Source: Hygrocybe punicea
Lineage: Eukaryota > Basidiomycota > Agaricomycetes > Agaricales > Hygrophoraceae
Direction: 5' to 3'
NCBI GenBank assembly: GCA_963556145.1
Contig: OY744462.1
Span: 1,054,001-1,118,000 of the forward strand
DNA: 64,000 bases
Shown here: positions 46,647-57,986 of the stretch, in pieces
Layout: every line of letters begins with the position of its first letter
Position numbering within the stretch: the first letter of the stretch is position 1
Position numbers and translations under genes: made by a program
Notes under the pieces: generated by a model
What the model saw: the letters and a program-made list of their open reading frames with translations, nothing else
Database searches by the model: none
What the model was told of the DNA's origin: nothing

Positions 46647-48614
46647 ATGGTGGCAAACTATGGCCCACCGGCTGCAGGCTTTGAGTTCGTAGTGTCGCCG
46701 AAAATGCCACTTCCTGGTGACCTCAAGCCTACAAAGGAGGAAGATGTGTTGAATAACATGGTCAGGTTCCAATATCTCACTAACTCTTCGCTATATGCGC
46801 CAATTCGGGCCTTCCTTGCTATAACTATGTCTGATATCTCTACTCAGGATCCCCTTCGTGCCGCTGAGATGGCTATTGAAATCCAGTTGGAAAGATTGCA
46901 TGTCGTAGAAGCGATGAACGCACGCGACGCCGTCGTACAACGGTTAGCCGACGCGTATGTCTCCATTAACCAGAAGAACGCCATCATAGAAGATTTGAAG
47001 CATAAAAGAGGTCTACGCGAATCTGATTTGATACCACCCTCCACCGCGAATGCTAGTCAAGATGAAGAGAAGCAGAAGCTGTTGGAAGATATCACTAGAC
47101 TTGAGGAGCTCGTTAAGAGTCTACAGGAAGACCTCAAATTCGCGAGTTCTGGAACCAGTTCAGAAAATAAATCTCCCAACGATGCTCCTCCCCGTTACGA
47201 AGAAGGCAAGGTACTTTTGCTACAGGTAACCTACCTACCAATCCATTTCTCTTTTTTTGTGTTGTCTATGATCGAACAGCATTTGCAGGATGACCTACAT
47301 CAGACCACAATGGCGGCACGATCCCCAGATTGCATCGAGACGTATGTTGTCGCTTTTACTGTTTTCCGCTAATACACCATTTGCATATAGACCAAAACAT
47401 GACACGACAAGGGAAGCTCGAGAACCCTCAAAAGTCACAATTGACGATTCAAATGAACTAGATTATAAAGTAAGCTGTGCCCTTTTCCCATGTAAAGACG
47501 TCATTCAACAAGGGGGAACCATTGGCTACTCAGATCATTCGTACCGTCCAAGAACCTCAAGATATTGTTAAAGCACGATATGCCGTACTTGCCGCTCTGC
47601 CCCTTCCTTCAGAAATTCCCGATGATTCCCTCAAGCCTATTCTCATTCCTTCTCCGTTTACGTTACACGAGTTCCTCGGCAACGCTTCTGGCGTAAGCGA
47701 CTAGCTACCAAATCCCCTGTATAACACTCATCCCTTCCGCCAGTCTCTTAGAAACTCGTTGGTCGTCCATCATCTTTGTATTAGATGAATGTCCAGACAA
47801 TTTGTCCAGGCTTTCGAACTACCGGGTTTTTCAACAGCTTACGACTTCGTGGTGCCCTGAACGCGAAGAGCATGGTTATTTCCTTACTCCATTTTTCAAG
47901 TGTAGCACGAATCCTCGCGTTGCTACCGCCCACCGTTGGAGTGCGGTTGATGTGCTAGCTAGGATGAGTAAGCCTATTGGTGAGATTCGTTCGCCAACTA
48001 GGCCAAACGGCCCTTCACAATCGTTCGATAGAGTGTTTTTACAACAAAGACAGCAAATGGTATTACGCAGGCGTATACAAAGCATTCAGAATGGAGGACT
48101 TGACGACCAAGGAGTGGGAGGCTTTGTCGACCGAGGTTCGATATTGTGATCTTTTTTTTGTTCCTTCCGGGATCTCTTTCAGAAGACGGTCACTCAAGTC
48201 GTCCTGCAGACTGCTCAGGCAATCATCAAAGATACTATCTCTGGTCGTAAAAATACCTCCCCACAGAATGTATACGAGACCACCCAACTTTATGCCGCTG
48301 GTGCTTTGAAAGTGGCTTGCGTTGGACTGCAATGTGTCGGATTCAACAACGCTATGTACAGGGCAATTTTGGAGCTGGCGAGCAAGTGCGCACAGAATGG
48401 GAAGTGGAGGGCCACTCCTGGAACCGGTGTGCCTGGATTAGGGACGGGGGGAGCCTGGAACGCTACTGCTAATCTCGAGAATGCAAGCGATAGACTCGGA
48501 AGCGGGATTATGGTGCCGGCAAACAGGAATGTGGACGGAAGCGAGAATATTCCCGGTGATGCGGTTATGAAATCGACGAGACGAGAATCAGTTTGGCCTG
48601 AGTTATTGGCGTGA
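46647..48614 (+). CDS. DUF6697-like basidiomycete protein, multi-exon
   Basis: The first exon starts at ATG 46647 and encodes about 190 residues with a coiled coil (RLADAYVSINQKNAIIEDLK, EDITRLEELVKSLQEDLKF). Short exons follow (around 47288-47340, 47390-47470, 47497-47693), with phase-compatible pieces such as QIIRTVQEPQDIVKARYAVL and PSPFTLHEFLGNASG. The C-terminal domain has NYRVFQQLTTSWCPEREEHG, FLTPFFKCSTNPRVATAHRW, NRSIECFYNKDSKWYYAGVY, AFRMEDLTTKEWEALSTE and LYAAGALKVACVGLQCVGFN, as I recall for DUF6697 proteins. A 1-nt shift near 47985 separates two of these blocks, so it may be a recent pseudogene or contain an assembly error. Exon limits near 47750-47820 are uncertain. Function unknown. 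Confidence 0.55.
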
Positions 48615-48849
48615 CAGCATTGGATATCAGCAAAGGACTTGGACATATTCTTGCACTCCTACATTTCGGTCGCCTCGTGCATTTTGTATTTCCATCAGCA
48701 TTGTTATTCTTGGGTAAATTATTGTTGTAGGGAGGGACCTCTATCATTATATTGCCACAATCCTTTTATCGAACGGTAACTTAAACTTGACGCAATGACC
48801 AGGGACATGTATAGCATACATAACATACACACCAGTTGATGTGTTCGTT

Positions 48850-50310
48850 CTATAGTTTCACTTGAGGAGCAAGTCCACCGCCTGCGAGTATACGGCCGCC
48901 ATCAAGGAGAATATGCGCTCCAGTTATATGTGCAGAAGCTGGAGAAGCTAGGAAAAGCGCAAGGCCCGCCATGTCTTGTGGTATACCGATGCGTCCTAGA
49001 TGGTAGAATTAAAATATGAGTACGAAGAGGGGGGCGACAATTACCTGATGGTTGGCCAACGGTGAATTTAGCATCGCCATGCGTTTCCAAACCCCAAGCA
49101 GTCATTTTGGAGGGGAATACCCTGACGTGCACAACACCATCGTCAATCCTAGATAATGAAGTTGTGTATAATTTACCCCGGAAGTATGGCATTTACACTG
49201 GCAGCAGAGAAGTAAGCAATTGGAGTATATGATAAGAGGGATGCGTACGTGATATGGCGGGTGCCGAGTGTCACTGCAAGCTGAGATGTGAGATGATTCA
49301 CTGCGAGATTTTGTTGTTGAGAGCTTTTAAGATCGAGAAAATACATGGTATTTACCAGCAGCTTTGCTGGTTGAATCTACGCGAGAGCAACGAACATGTT
49401 TCAGTCAAGATATTTCACTGGCGCGATAATTATGGGACGTACAACTCCAAACACCAAAACCATCAGCACTCAAAGTATCTTCAGACTGGGGGTTAACGGA
49501 CGCTACGGATGATACGTTAATAACGCGACCAGGATCCAGAGATGTTGAATCTTTGGCGAGAAGGTCCGACAGTCTGGGAGGACAGTATAAGATTAAGTGG
49601 AGTTGAAGGATATTAAGATTCGACTTGCCCAACAGTCACTTTGCATCGGAGGAATGTAAATAGCCCGGATATAAACATTACCAACGGCACTTACCGTAGA
49701 AGATGCTCTTCACGTTTACGGCAAAGACATTGTCCCAACCTTTCACTTCAGGAAAATTATCGAATGGAGCACCCCAGCTAATGCCTGAATTATTTACGAG
49801 GATGTGAAGTTTCGTTTCACGCCTTTTGAATTCGCTAACCAGGGCATCGCAGCCAGCTTTGGACTGATGACAGGATGAACATGCATGAAGTTGTATCGGC
49901 CTAGGTGACGTACCGCTACGTTTGCGACGATATATTCAACTTTGCCAGAAGACATTTTGTTCATTTCTTCCGCCGCCTTTATTCGGCAAAAAAAAAAATT
50001 CAGATTAGGTGTTTCGCGTAAAGCTATCCAAGAGGTGTAACGCACCTCTTTGAGCTGTGACTCTTTCCGCGCAGCAATATACACCTTGGCACCATTCTGG
50101 GCAAGGCCAGAAGCAATCATTTTCCCTAAACCAGACCCCCCGCCAGTAACGAGAGCTACGCGGCGTTGTGGTAAGTACTTAGTAATCCCGGATAATGTGA
50201 CGAACCAATCTTTCCCTTCACCCCGAACAGTGAATGAATGGACAAGTCTAGCAAGAAATCATCCAGAAGAATATCTCAATGACGACTGGATACTGACCTG
50301 GGCTCGACAT
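48850..50310 (-). CDS. short-chain dehydrogenase/reductase, many exons
   Basis: An NAD(P)-dependent oxidoreductase of the classical SDR family, closest by memory to fungal proteins annotated as RhlG-like 3-oxoacyl reductases. It starts at ATG 50310 with a 13-nt first exon (MSSP); exon 2 starts at 50247. The cofactor site ALVTGGGSGLG spans intron 2. Then YIAARKESQLKE, the NNSGISWG motif, VINVSSVASVNP with the catalytic Ser, YSTSKAAVNHL with Tyr and Lys of YxxxK, ITVNAILPG, and ITGAHILLDGG near the end. It stops at 48850 after about 285 residues, the usual length. At least eight short introns are needed; one (about 49654-49592) is GC-AG. The reading is intact as spliced. Its substrate cannot be told from sequence. 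Confidence 0.85.
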
Positions 50311-50374
50311 TATCAGACTGCTTGCCAGCGCGAGGCTTTTCGCCGTGAACTGGGAATTACCTAATAACTTAACC

Positions 50375-50622
50375 ATGTCTGCCAGTGGTCTCAACGACTC
50401 GGAAATGCTTGCACAGCTGTTCCCTCCAGAGCTGCAAGGTTTTGTGTCCTATATTGGACGACCAGGAGAAACACCAACCAGAGCAAGTGATTCTTACAAG
50501 TAAGTCCACTGTTTATTGTCACCGAGTTCTATTTTTCTTCATACAATGACTCGGGTAGGTTCGTCAAATCCGGTCGCGTTCCATCAGAGCCATACAAGAT
50601 GGTATTGCTCTGGGATTATTAA
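50375..50622 (+). CDS. small two-exon protein, 62 residues, unknown
   Basis: Exons 50375-50499 and 50559-50622, with a clean gtaagt...gggtag intron of 59 nt, join to 62 residues. It begins MSASGLNDSEMLAQLFPPEL, has FVSYIGRPGETPTRASD in the middle and ends KMVLLWDY before TAA TAA. It is divergent from the SDR gene, with only 64 bp between the two ATGs. I do not recognise it. Splice quality, codon composition and a sensible start support a real gene, but evidence is limited. Confidence 0.5.
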
Positions 50623-50870
50623 TAATTGCAAGACACTAAGTTCGGACTGGTGTCTACATAACTTCCAATATCTGATGTCCTTTCGTTTCCTTACAATGGA
50701 ATCATCATCAATGCAATCTCTACACAGTCCCTAATGTTGTAAAGCAGCACATTTGTATTGGCAATAGATAAAACATCGATGTTGAACCAACTACGGGAGA
50801 GAACATCCAGTCTTCAACAAATGTAATGATTAGTACTGGTAAATGCACACGTTAAGGGCTTCAAGCGACT

Positions 50871-52778
50871 TCACTCGAAACTTTCCAGAATAGCGACAAC
50901 CTCAACGAACGCCCGAAGTGGTTCTACAGTTTGCGCCGTGATCCCGTGGCACCGAACAAACTCCAGTGTTCGCAGAGGTGCGAATTCAGCCCGGTCCTGG
51001 GCACATGCCAGAACAGCCTGCAGCCAACGCTCTGCAAAACCCCACCACACATGGCCAGGTTTGCTGAAAGATAGAAGGCTAAGGCGCGGGCACAATACCT
51101 CAACTGTCACGTCGACAGTAAGCTGACCCAAGATAGCCAAAATGATTCTCAAGTCAGCCAAAGCTAACCTGAGCGTCACGATGTGCGGCATTGTCAGGAA
51201 TAGACTCTCCATAGCAACTGTCGGAACATCATCAAGGACACTCGCATCCAATTCCAACGTAGTCACTCGTGACAGATCAAAAATATGATGCAAGGAATGT
51301 AGAAGCGGCGTCGGCGGTGGCAATAAAAATGTGATTGAGAGTGATGAGTTCTCCTCCCATGGCGGCGACGTCCGGCGGAGGAGCTGAACCGACCAGCGGC
51401 GGAGCCGGAGGACGGTAACCTCGGTGTCTAAATTCTGTATATATCTGGGAAGTAAAGCTGAGAGTTGACCAAAAGAAGGGCATGTGAGCTGTAATTTTGC
51501 GGATGGAGGTATGGATATTCCGCTCAGCATGAAAGAGATGAATAAGGGGGGTTGTAAGAAGAGTGATAACTCGCGAAGTCGAGGCAATGTGATGACGTGG
51601 TTCGGAACTGTTTCTGACAGTGTGGCGGCGATGTTTTCCACCTGAAAGCATTCTAATTTCGGGGATCTCTCGAAGATAGAGCGGAGTTGAGTTGTGGAAG
51701 GGGAGAATCCTTCCCCAAGGCTACGTAGTGACAAGTGTAGCAAATCCGAGCACAAGTCCCATTGCACGGCTACGCCGTCGAGGGCAAGTTGACGCACATA
51801 CGGAATTCGAATATCACACCAAAGATTCGGTGAACCAGGTTGTAGGGCGAGGGACAGGGTCGAAAGGTTCGGAAGCTCCGGCCCGATACCAGATAGAAAT
51901 TCTTGCATGTCGTTGAAACGAAGGAGGATATCAATGGACTGGAGCCGTCCAGAGTGAGCGTGAAAAGTGTCAGTGAACCATTTCTCCGGAGAGTACGAGA
52001 CGATGCAAACTGGGGCGGACTTAGAACGGAGAAGAAATTCGGTAGCAAAATGTGGTTGTCCGATATCGATATACCGCCAGAGTCTGGATGAATTGAATGC
52101 CACGTCACGCCAAAGGGTACAGACTTGCGTCCACGCAAGACAATGTTCTGGCTTTCTGAACCAATAGATCCAACATACACATATGTCAAATATGCATTCG
52201 AGGAGCTCGCTGGGAAGGGAAGAGATGGGAGCCAACTTATTCCGACTCGAACGTACGGCCGAACTGAAGGATACGAGATGTTTTTCCAGCGTTTCAAGTT
52301 CTGCATGTGACCTATATTCATCGGAAATGCTCGAGATAGCAACTACCATCCCGTCTGCAGCATGTTGTAGAGGAACTGAGTGACCAAGTAAGGTTGAGGG
52401 GGTGAAAATACTGCTCAAATGAATTGCAAGACGGACCTTGTGCTGGCATGATTTCCAGCTCGATGTAAACTCATCTGGGGTAAACCGTAGATATATACAC
52501 AAACGACATGAGGTGAAGCTTATCTCTAGAAAATTTCCATCCGATTCAACTCCGGAGTTTGATAAAGTAAACCCTGGAACATGCCCTGGAGCTTGTAGTG
52601 AATTTAATAGCCATTTCCATCGACCAGTACACAACATTGTTGCCTCGTCCAACGTACTAGTAGTAAAAATCCATTGGTACGTCGGAATATTTTTTTTCCC
52701 CGTGAGTGAGATCTCATCAACGTGAATGAAGCTAAATTCGCACAGATGGAGCGTTGGCTTCCGTTGCTTTTTGTTCAA
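50871..52778 (-). CDS. F-box protein of the mushroom-expanded family
   Basis: A 635-codon open frame without introns. The F-box is at about residues 180-235: PISSLPSELLECIFDICVCW, then CLAWTQVCTLWRDVAFNSSR and LWRYIDIG. It is preceded by the usual helix (LETLEKHLVSFSSAVRSSRN). The remaining 400 residues are a leucine-rich C-terminal region (LPNLSTLSLALQ, LPRLRELSLFLQPP, RVTTLELDASVLD, PHIVTLRLALADLRIILAIL) typical of substrate-binding repeats. F-box proteins recruit targets to SCF ubiquitin ligases. The true start may be Met near residue 143 (MVVAISSISDEYRSHAEL), since the first 130 residues do not resemble the family. The stop is at 50871. No lesion is seen. Confidence 0.8.
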   Translation of the reverse strand: MNKKQRKPTLHLCEFSFIHVDEISLTGKKNIPTYQWIFTTSTLDEATMLCTGRWKWLLNSLQAPGHVPGFTLSNSGVESDGNFLEISFTSCRLCIYLRFTPDEFTSSWKSCQHKVRLAIHLSSIFTPSTLLGHSVPLQHAADGMVVAISSISDEYRSHAELETLEKHLVSFSSAVRSSRNKLAPISSLPSELLECIFDICVCWIYWFRKPEHCLAWTQVCTLWRDVAFNSSRLWRYIDIGQPHFATEFLLRSKSAPVCIVSYSPEKWFTDTFHAHSGRLQSIDILLRFNDMQEFLSGIGPELPNLSTLSLALQPGSPNLWCDIRIPYVRQLALDGVAVQWDLCSDLLHLSLRSLGEGFSPSTTQLRSIFERSPKLECFQVENIAATLSETVPNHVITLPRLRELSLFLQPPLFISFMLSGISIPPSAKLQLTCPSFGQLSALLPRYIQNLDTEVTVLRLRRWSVQLLRRTSPPWEENSSLSITFLLPPPTPLLHSLHHIFDLSRVTTLELDASVLDDVPTVAMESLFLTMPHIVTLRLALADLRIILAILGQLTVDVTVEVLCPRLSLLSFSKPGHVWWGFAERWLQAVLACAQDRAEFAPLRTLEFVRCHGITAQTVEPLRAFVEVVAILESFE

Positions 52779-53180
52779 CTAGCCATACACACGGACACTG
52801 ATGACCCTGAATCTGAGAGACGAAAATCAGTACAAGATTCGTGGACCAGTACGATATTTTCGGGGTACCTGCAGGAGAGAGTAATAGAGACGAAGCGGCC
52901 ATAGGAAATTCAGGAATTAACTGGGAGGGCGGACATGAGAAGTATGTTTTACGTGGTTCGTCGATGTGATCCTGCCTTGCATTATCTTCGTGCGAGCCTT
53001 TAGGGCATAATTCGTCCTCGCACGCCAGCCGTGTGTTGCTCCTTTTGCGTAAGGTTATACGTTCAGCACAATGATCGCAGGAAACGTGGTTCACCTCCCT
53101 CCAATCTCATAAGCGGCCAAAACCGTGTTAGTGAAACACGATCACGCTGACAATGGCTGACACATCTTGACATATATGGT
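52779..53180. other. flank of the F-box gene; possible upstream exon
   Basis: Minus 53094-52732 is open and has CDHCAERITLRKRS with further Cys residues. It could be an N-terminal exon of the F-box gene or an unrelated fragment. No splice link was established. Confidence 0.3.
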
Positions 53181-53184
53181 AATC

Positions 53185-53575
53185 AAACTTCGCAGGCCAC
53201 GCCAGAGCCAGGCCCAGGCCCTGGGTTGCCTGAGCTTTTGGAAAGCCCAAGCCCTGAAAAGCCAGGCCAGGCCCCAGGCTTTCAGGCCAAGCCAGGCCTG
53301 CACATCAGTGACATCACTAACCACCACAGCTGCTCCCAGTCAGACTCTGATTCAAAGAATGGTTTTCATTGGAGATAGGTGGAAGGGACAGTGGGTGTAG
53401 CATTAGATATAACATTGTGTTTAAATTTAACTGCATTGTTGATGTCTGCGAGTGTTGGAGGGTTCGCAGGAATGTGTGGAAGCACGATGCAAGCATCATG
53501 TGGCTGTTGTGGAATTTGAAGTTTGATTCAAGCCATTGCAGGAGCCCGGCCACCTGGCCCAAGCCAGGGCTTTGA
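53185..53575. repeat. MITE-like unit with CCAGGC/GCCTGG arrays
   Basis: 53190-53300 is packed with CCAGGC, AGGCCC and CAAGCC. The same motif returns at 53545-53572 (GGCCCAAGCCAGGGC). Ends share ATCAAA in inverse (53179 and 53572). The layout copies the hAT MITE at 6244, but no target duplication was found. Confidence 0.4.
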
Positions 53576-53579
53576 TAGT

Positions 53580-55519
53580 GATTTTGGGAAACACTTTGTA
53601 GGGTCCATAGAATTACATTTGTAGCCTTTTCACATACCTGCACATATTACAGGTATGAAATAAGAGCTGAGCAAGGTGGATGGTGTGGAAAGTGACGAAA
53701 TGGATGGGAGAGGCTTCCTGGCCCTGAACGAGTGGTGGGGAGGGTTCAGCAGGTGAGGGGAATGCAATATGGAGTAAGTACTCACCTGGGCCATCGAGGT
53801 CCCCACAGCTCTCCATGTGTTCCATCGTCAATAAAAATGATTTGAATATTGTATATGATGTCCTCATCATCTCCATCACAGTTTTTGCCTTCCCAATCAA
53901 ATCCGTCATTGAGATGTGGAAGGTATGTGCCAGCAATTGCCACAATGGCGGTACCTCAATAACAACAATTCCATTTATGACCCCATTGCCATGGGCAAGC
54001 CTCCATGTAGCCTTCATCATCTTCATTGATATGCGCCAGGTCCACCATCGCTGGTTGAGACTGATGGTTGAAAAGCATTCCTGCACAGTTTTGAGAGTGT
54101 CCAGGGTGGCAGTCCTGGTTAGGCTGGTTTGAATCCTTGCACTTGTCCTCCTCATTCTCATACCTGTCATTGTTGAGGCAGTGGAGAGTGGGGGTGTGGC
54201 AAAATGGGGGGACAATGGTGGTGAAAGGCTGCGGTTAGTCATCAACTTTGGTCGTGACTTACTTGAGCTTACTACCACTGAGTTGCTGAATCACCAACCA
54301 ACTCACCTCCCACCACACTCCTACTCCCCACGATATCAACAATGGTGGAAATGGAGGCTGTAATGACAATGGTGGCTATTCACACCAAGAATGCCACCCT
54401 GGACATCCTCAAAACCACACAGGAGCCCTCCTGACATATTCGACCAACAGCCTCAAACTTTGAAACTAGCATCTGCAGACCGGGCACGTACCAACAGAGA
54501 TGATGAAGACAACATGGAATGTCACCCACAATGATGGGGTCATCAACAATATTGTCCTTGATGAGATATTGCCGCCACCGCTGCCTTTGTCACCATGCTT
54601 GCGCAACTTGATGGCAGGACAGATTGGGATGCTGAAAACCACAAAAAGGATGATGGAGGCATTGTAAGTGACATCTCCATTGTTTTTATCGATGATGGGA
54701 TATAGGGAGGGCTGTGGGGGGCTCTAATGGTACAGGTCAGTACCCAGCCCCTCCTGCTATTTCCCCCACATATTTCCCCCTTCCCGCTGCTTGTTTGGGC
54801 CCAGGAACCCTCCACAATTTATCCCCCTCACTGTTTCCACCATCCACCATGCGCTGCCTCCCCTTCGCCACCCCTCAAACCTGCCCCCCACCCAGGCCAC
54901 CTCACCCAGTCCCTCAGCATACATACCCCTACCACTCATTCAGGGCCAAGAACCCTCCCCAATCTATCCCCTCGCTCTTTCCACCATCCACCACACTTTG
55001 CCGCTCCTCAAATCCACTAACATCCTTTCCTACCCTCCCTCATGTTCCAGGACCCTCCCCCATCGAAAGCAGACTGACTGGGGCACTTCTGTGAAGGTGA
55101 GGACCCACCAGTTTGTTGGCAGCACTCCATGTATCCCCTACTTAGTACTTATATTTCTTTTATTTCTCTTTTATTTTGTTTTCTTTCATGTATATTAGTC
55201 TATGTAGAAGCATTATTGCATGGCATATAAAAGAATCTCAAGCAAATAATGGCAGGATGATAACTAAGTCATGCTCGCTGTTGACGATGAGGAGCATGAG
55301 ACCCTATTTTTGATAGGCGGGGCTGTGGCAACAGGTGGTGGGTAAATCCGAGCCATCAGCTGTTCCTGATGGGACCTGGCCAGTATTACTGTATGTAGTA
55401 TTCCTACCTAACTGGTATGGCTGGTGTCAGGTGGATAGGACACATTTGGGGTTTGGACTGGGCCAAACAGGATCTGGACCATGACAAAAAGGCTGAACGT
55501 GGAACCAGACTTCAGGTTC
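53580..55519. other. low-complexity repeat block, no supported gene
   Basis: 54785-54870 and 54945-55015 are tandem copies (AACCCTCCACAATTTATCC and AACCCTCCCCAATCTATCC, both followed by TTTCCACCATCCACCA). A third copy lies inverted near 53690-53750. Pro-, Thr- and Met-rich frames here (53613-54278 minus, 54714-55094 plus) are products of this composition. Confidence 0.5.
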
Positions 55520-55616
55520 AGTTCACGCCTGACCTTGAATCTGAACCCAAACCACAGTCCAGTTCTCATTGGTTCGGGTTCAAACCATGGTTCTGAACCT
55601 GACCTGTCAATCACTA
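55520..55616. mobile_element. right-end fragment of a GGTTCAG-type hAT MITE
   Basis: CAGGTTCAGTTCACGCC, GGTTCGGGTTC and TTCTGAACCTGACC lead to CAATCACTA at 55616, as in the right end at 7055. No left end was found upstream, so the copy is truncated or strongly decayed. Confidence 0.6.
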
Positions 55617-55762
55617 GCAGGCCAACATAGGAGAGGCCAGATATGCTCGTGGATTCTATAACAGTGGCATGCTTCCTATTCTTGCCACCAGTTTTGGAGT
55701 AGAGGGTGATCACTAATATGACAATGAATAAAGAAAAGCTTGCACTGATAAGATTGGTACGT

Positions 55763-56363
55763 TGTAGAGGCTCTGAAATGTGTGGATCTGTATCCTCTTC
55801 ATATCTGACTCCGTTCCTGTCCATTCCCATTCCTGTATCATCAATTCCACTCAATTCTGGTCCCTCCTATCGATTCTGCTTCAGATTCAGCCTCCGGAAT
55901 CGTTCGTGCTCACAATGCAATGTCCCTAATGACCTGGAATCAGTACATATATAGTTGTATATCATATATCTTCATTTCCCATCCCCTAGTACATAGCACC
56001 ACTCCTCCTATCCTCCTCTCCACTTGCCCCCTATCATTTATGGCCTTCGCTTGTAGTACATAGTTACTACAGCACAGGATCCTTCATAGTAGTATAAAAG
56101 TAGTACATTTAAATTACAAAACAATATAGATATAGAAATACAGGTTATCATCCCACTTCAGCTCTATTTCTTAGTCCTCTTCATATTGTCTACACCTCTC
56201 TTTGTCCTTTCCCCCACACTCTCCCCCTGATTCCAGAACCCCCAGATTTGGGTTGGATTGATTAGACTGCTTGATAGAAACTGAACTCCTCTGATCACTT
56301 CTTAGCTGATCACCCCTTTCCGTAGATTCCTCATCCGGGTCTGTAATCGAACTCACCGTCACA
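55763..56363 (+). mobile_element. diverged solo LTR related to the gag-only element
   Basis: Starts TGTAGAGGCTCTGAA and ends CACCGTCACA, the inverse of the LTR at 28745. Shared blocks include ATATCATATAT, CTCCTCTGATCACTTCTTAGC and CCGTAGATTCC (inverse). Flanks ACGT (55759-55762) and ATGT (56364-56367) fit a 4-bp duplication with one CG-to-TG change. It is longer (601 bp) than the intact LTRs. Confidence 0.7.
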
Positions 56364-56367
56364 ATGT

Positions 56368-57170
56368 GCAATAGGCCTGAGAGCAGAAACGTGACCATCA
56401 GAGACTGCATCCTCCTTGTGGATAATACTGTGGCTGTCCAACCTGCCTGCCCACATGTCTGGATATTACACTGGCCTAAACAGCTTTTCGGTGGCTCATG
56501 TCCAGATTTTATGGTGGCTTTCTGACCACTTTGACTACTTTCATGTCCGGATAACAATCTAACAACTGAGACATTCAGGGGTCCTAATCCAGTGCTCATG
56601 CATTCAAGCATTGAAAAGCTGGTGTTCAGACACTAGTTTTCAGGAGGGCAGAATGAGCCCTTCAGTGCTCATAGCTCACTGGATAGTAGTCAACAGCTCA
56701 CTGATTTTCAGGCATATAAATTTCCACCATGATTGCTTGCTTGATAACTTGCAAAGTAATTGTTACAAGGCCAATATCACTTGCAATAATCAACTGTAAA
56801 TCTAAATTATTGCTGTTTGCATATATGTTGGCGCAGCTTGATTTCCTAATATAGTACAAAAATGCTGTCCAGAACTTTTGAATTTTATCTCAAGAACGGT
56901 GCATCAGATTCCCTTTGTATCTTCATAAAAGTTGTTCTAAAAATTATTCTCTACCTGCCGGTGCTAAAAATGAGGCATTTTAACTGCAAAATGCAAATTT
57001 GATTCATGGATTTTCCTGGCTGAACCATGGAAATTCAGTGGTAGATACTTGTATAGTTTGTATATGGAATGCCCAGCCATCATGCAAGCATGAGTTTCAT
57101 GTTGATGAGGCCCCATTTCATCGTGGGATAATATGATTGATTAGTCATGGTTGTTGTCTGATCAACCATC
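56368..57170. other. repetitive DNA, probable 5' part of the Tc1-type element
   Basis: No gene. The last few hundred bases lead directly into the transposase start at 57171, so a terminal repeat is expected here, but none could be paired because the other end is lost. Confidence 0.35.
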
Positions 57171-57986
57171 ATGCCTCAAGGTCAAAAGACCTCAGAGGAC
57201 TTATGCCTTGTTGTTTCTTGTATGCTGGCAGCACAACTCGATGTTTCCACCATAATGGCCTTCACAGGCATCAGCAAACATCAAATTCAATGGATACAGG
57301 CCACCATAAAGGCAACTGGTGACCATTTTCATCAAATTGAAGCATTAAAAAACTGAGGGAGGCCGAGAAAGCTTGGGCTGGATGATGTTGAGGTATGAAT
57401 TGATTTTTGTGTGTTGTACACAGCTACTGATGTTATTTTCAATATCTACATTCCTGTCTTGCATGCAATTGCGACACATACCTCAATGAACTCCAGCAAG
57501 GGCTTTACAACACCTGAAATATCACAACATCATTGGCTTTGATCTGGAGAAGCTTGCAGCAGTTTGGATACACACTAAAAGCTATATATCTCATATTTAT
57601 TGTCTGAAAAAATGCTGTAGACCACACGTATTGCAATTGAGCACAACATTGAGCAACATGCTGACTTTGTTGCCCATATGGGCCTCAACTACAGTCCAGA
57701 TCAACTTGTATTCATAGATGAAAGTGCTGCTGATCACCACATAGGTTGTGGTCAAGGCTGGGCATGGAAAGGGAAGCGAGCATATCGAAGATCTTTTTTT
57801 ATTCGTGGTCAACAGCAAGTCATTTTCACAGCTCTAGCACTCTTTTAAATGTTATTCATGCCCATTTAGGTATTCTATTCTACCTGCACTGTCACTCGAT
57901 GGGATTCTCTCACTCGAAATCACCCTGGGATCATTTACGAAGCTCAAGTTTGCACAATTTATTGATGGATTACTTTCACACATGAA

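Noticed and set aside
50050..50364. Plus frame ending in LARNHPEEYLNDDWILTWAR
   Set aside because: Antisense to the first exons of the short-chain dehydrogenase, whose splice sites and motifs are convincing.
53613..54278. 221-codon minus frame
   Set aside because: Product of ATG/CAC-rich low-complexity sequence; no domain.
54714..55198. Pro-rich overlapping plus frames
   Set aside because: Generated by tandem CCTCC/CCACC repeats; three frames are open at once.
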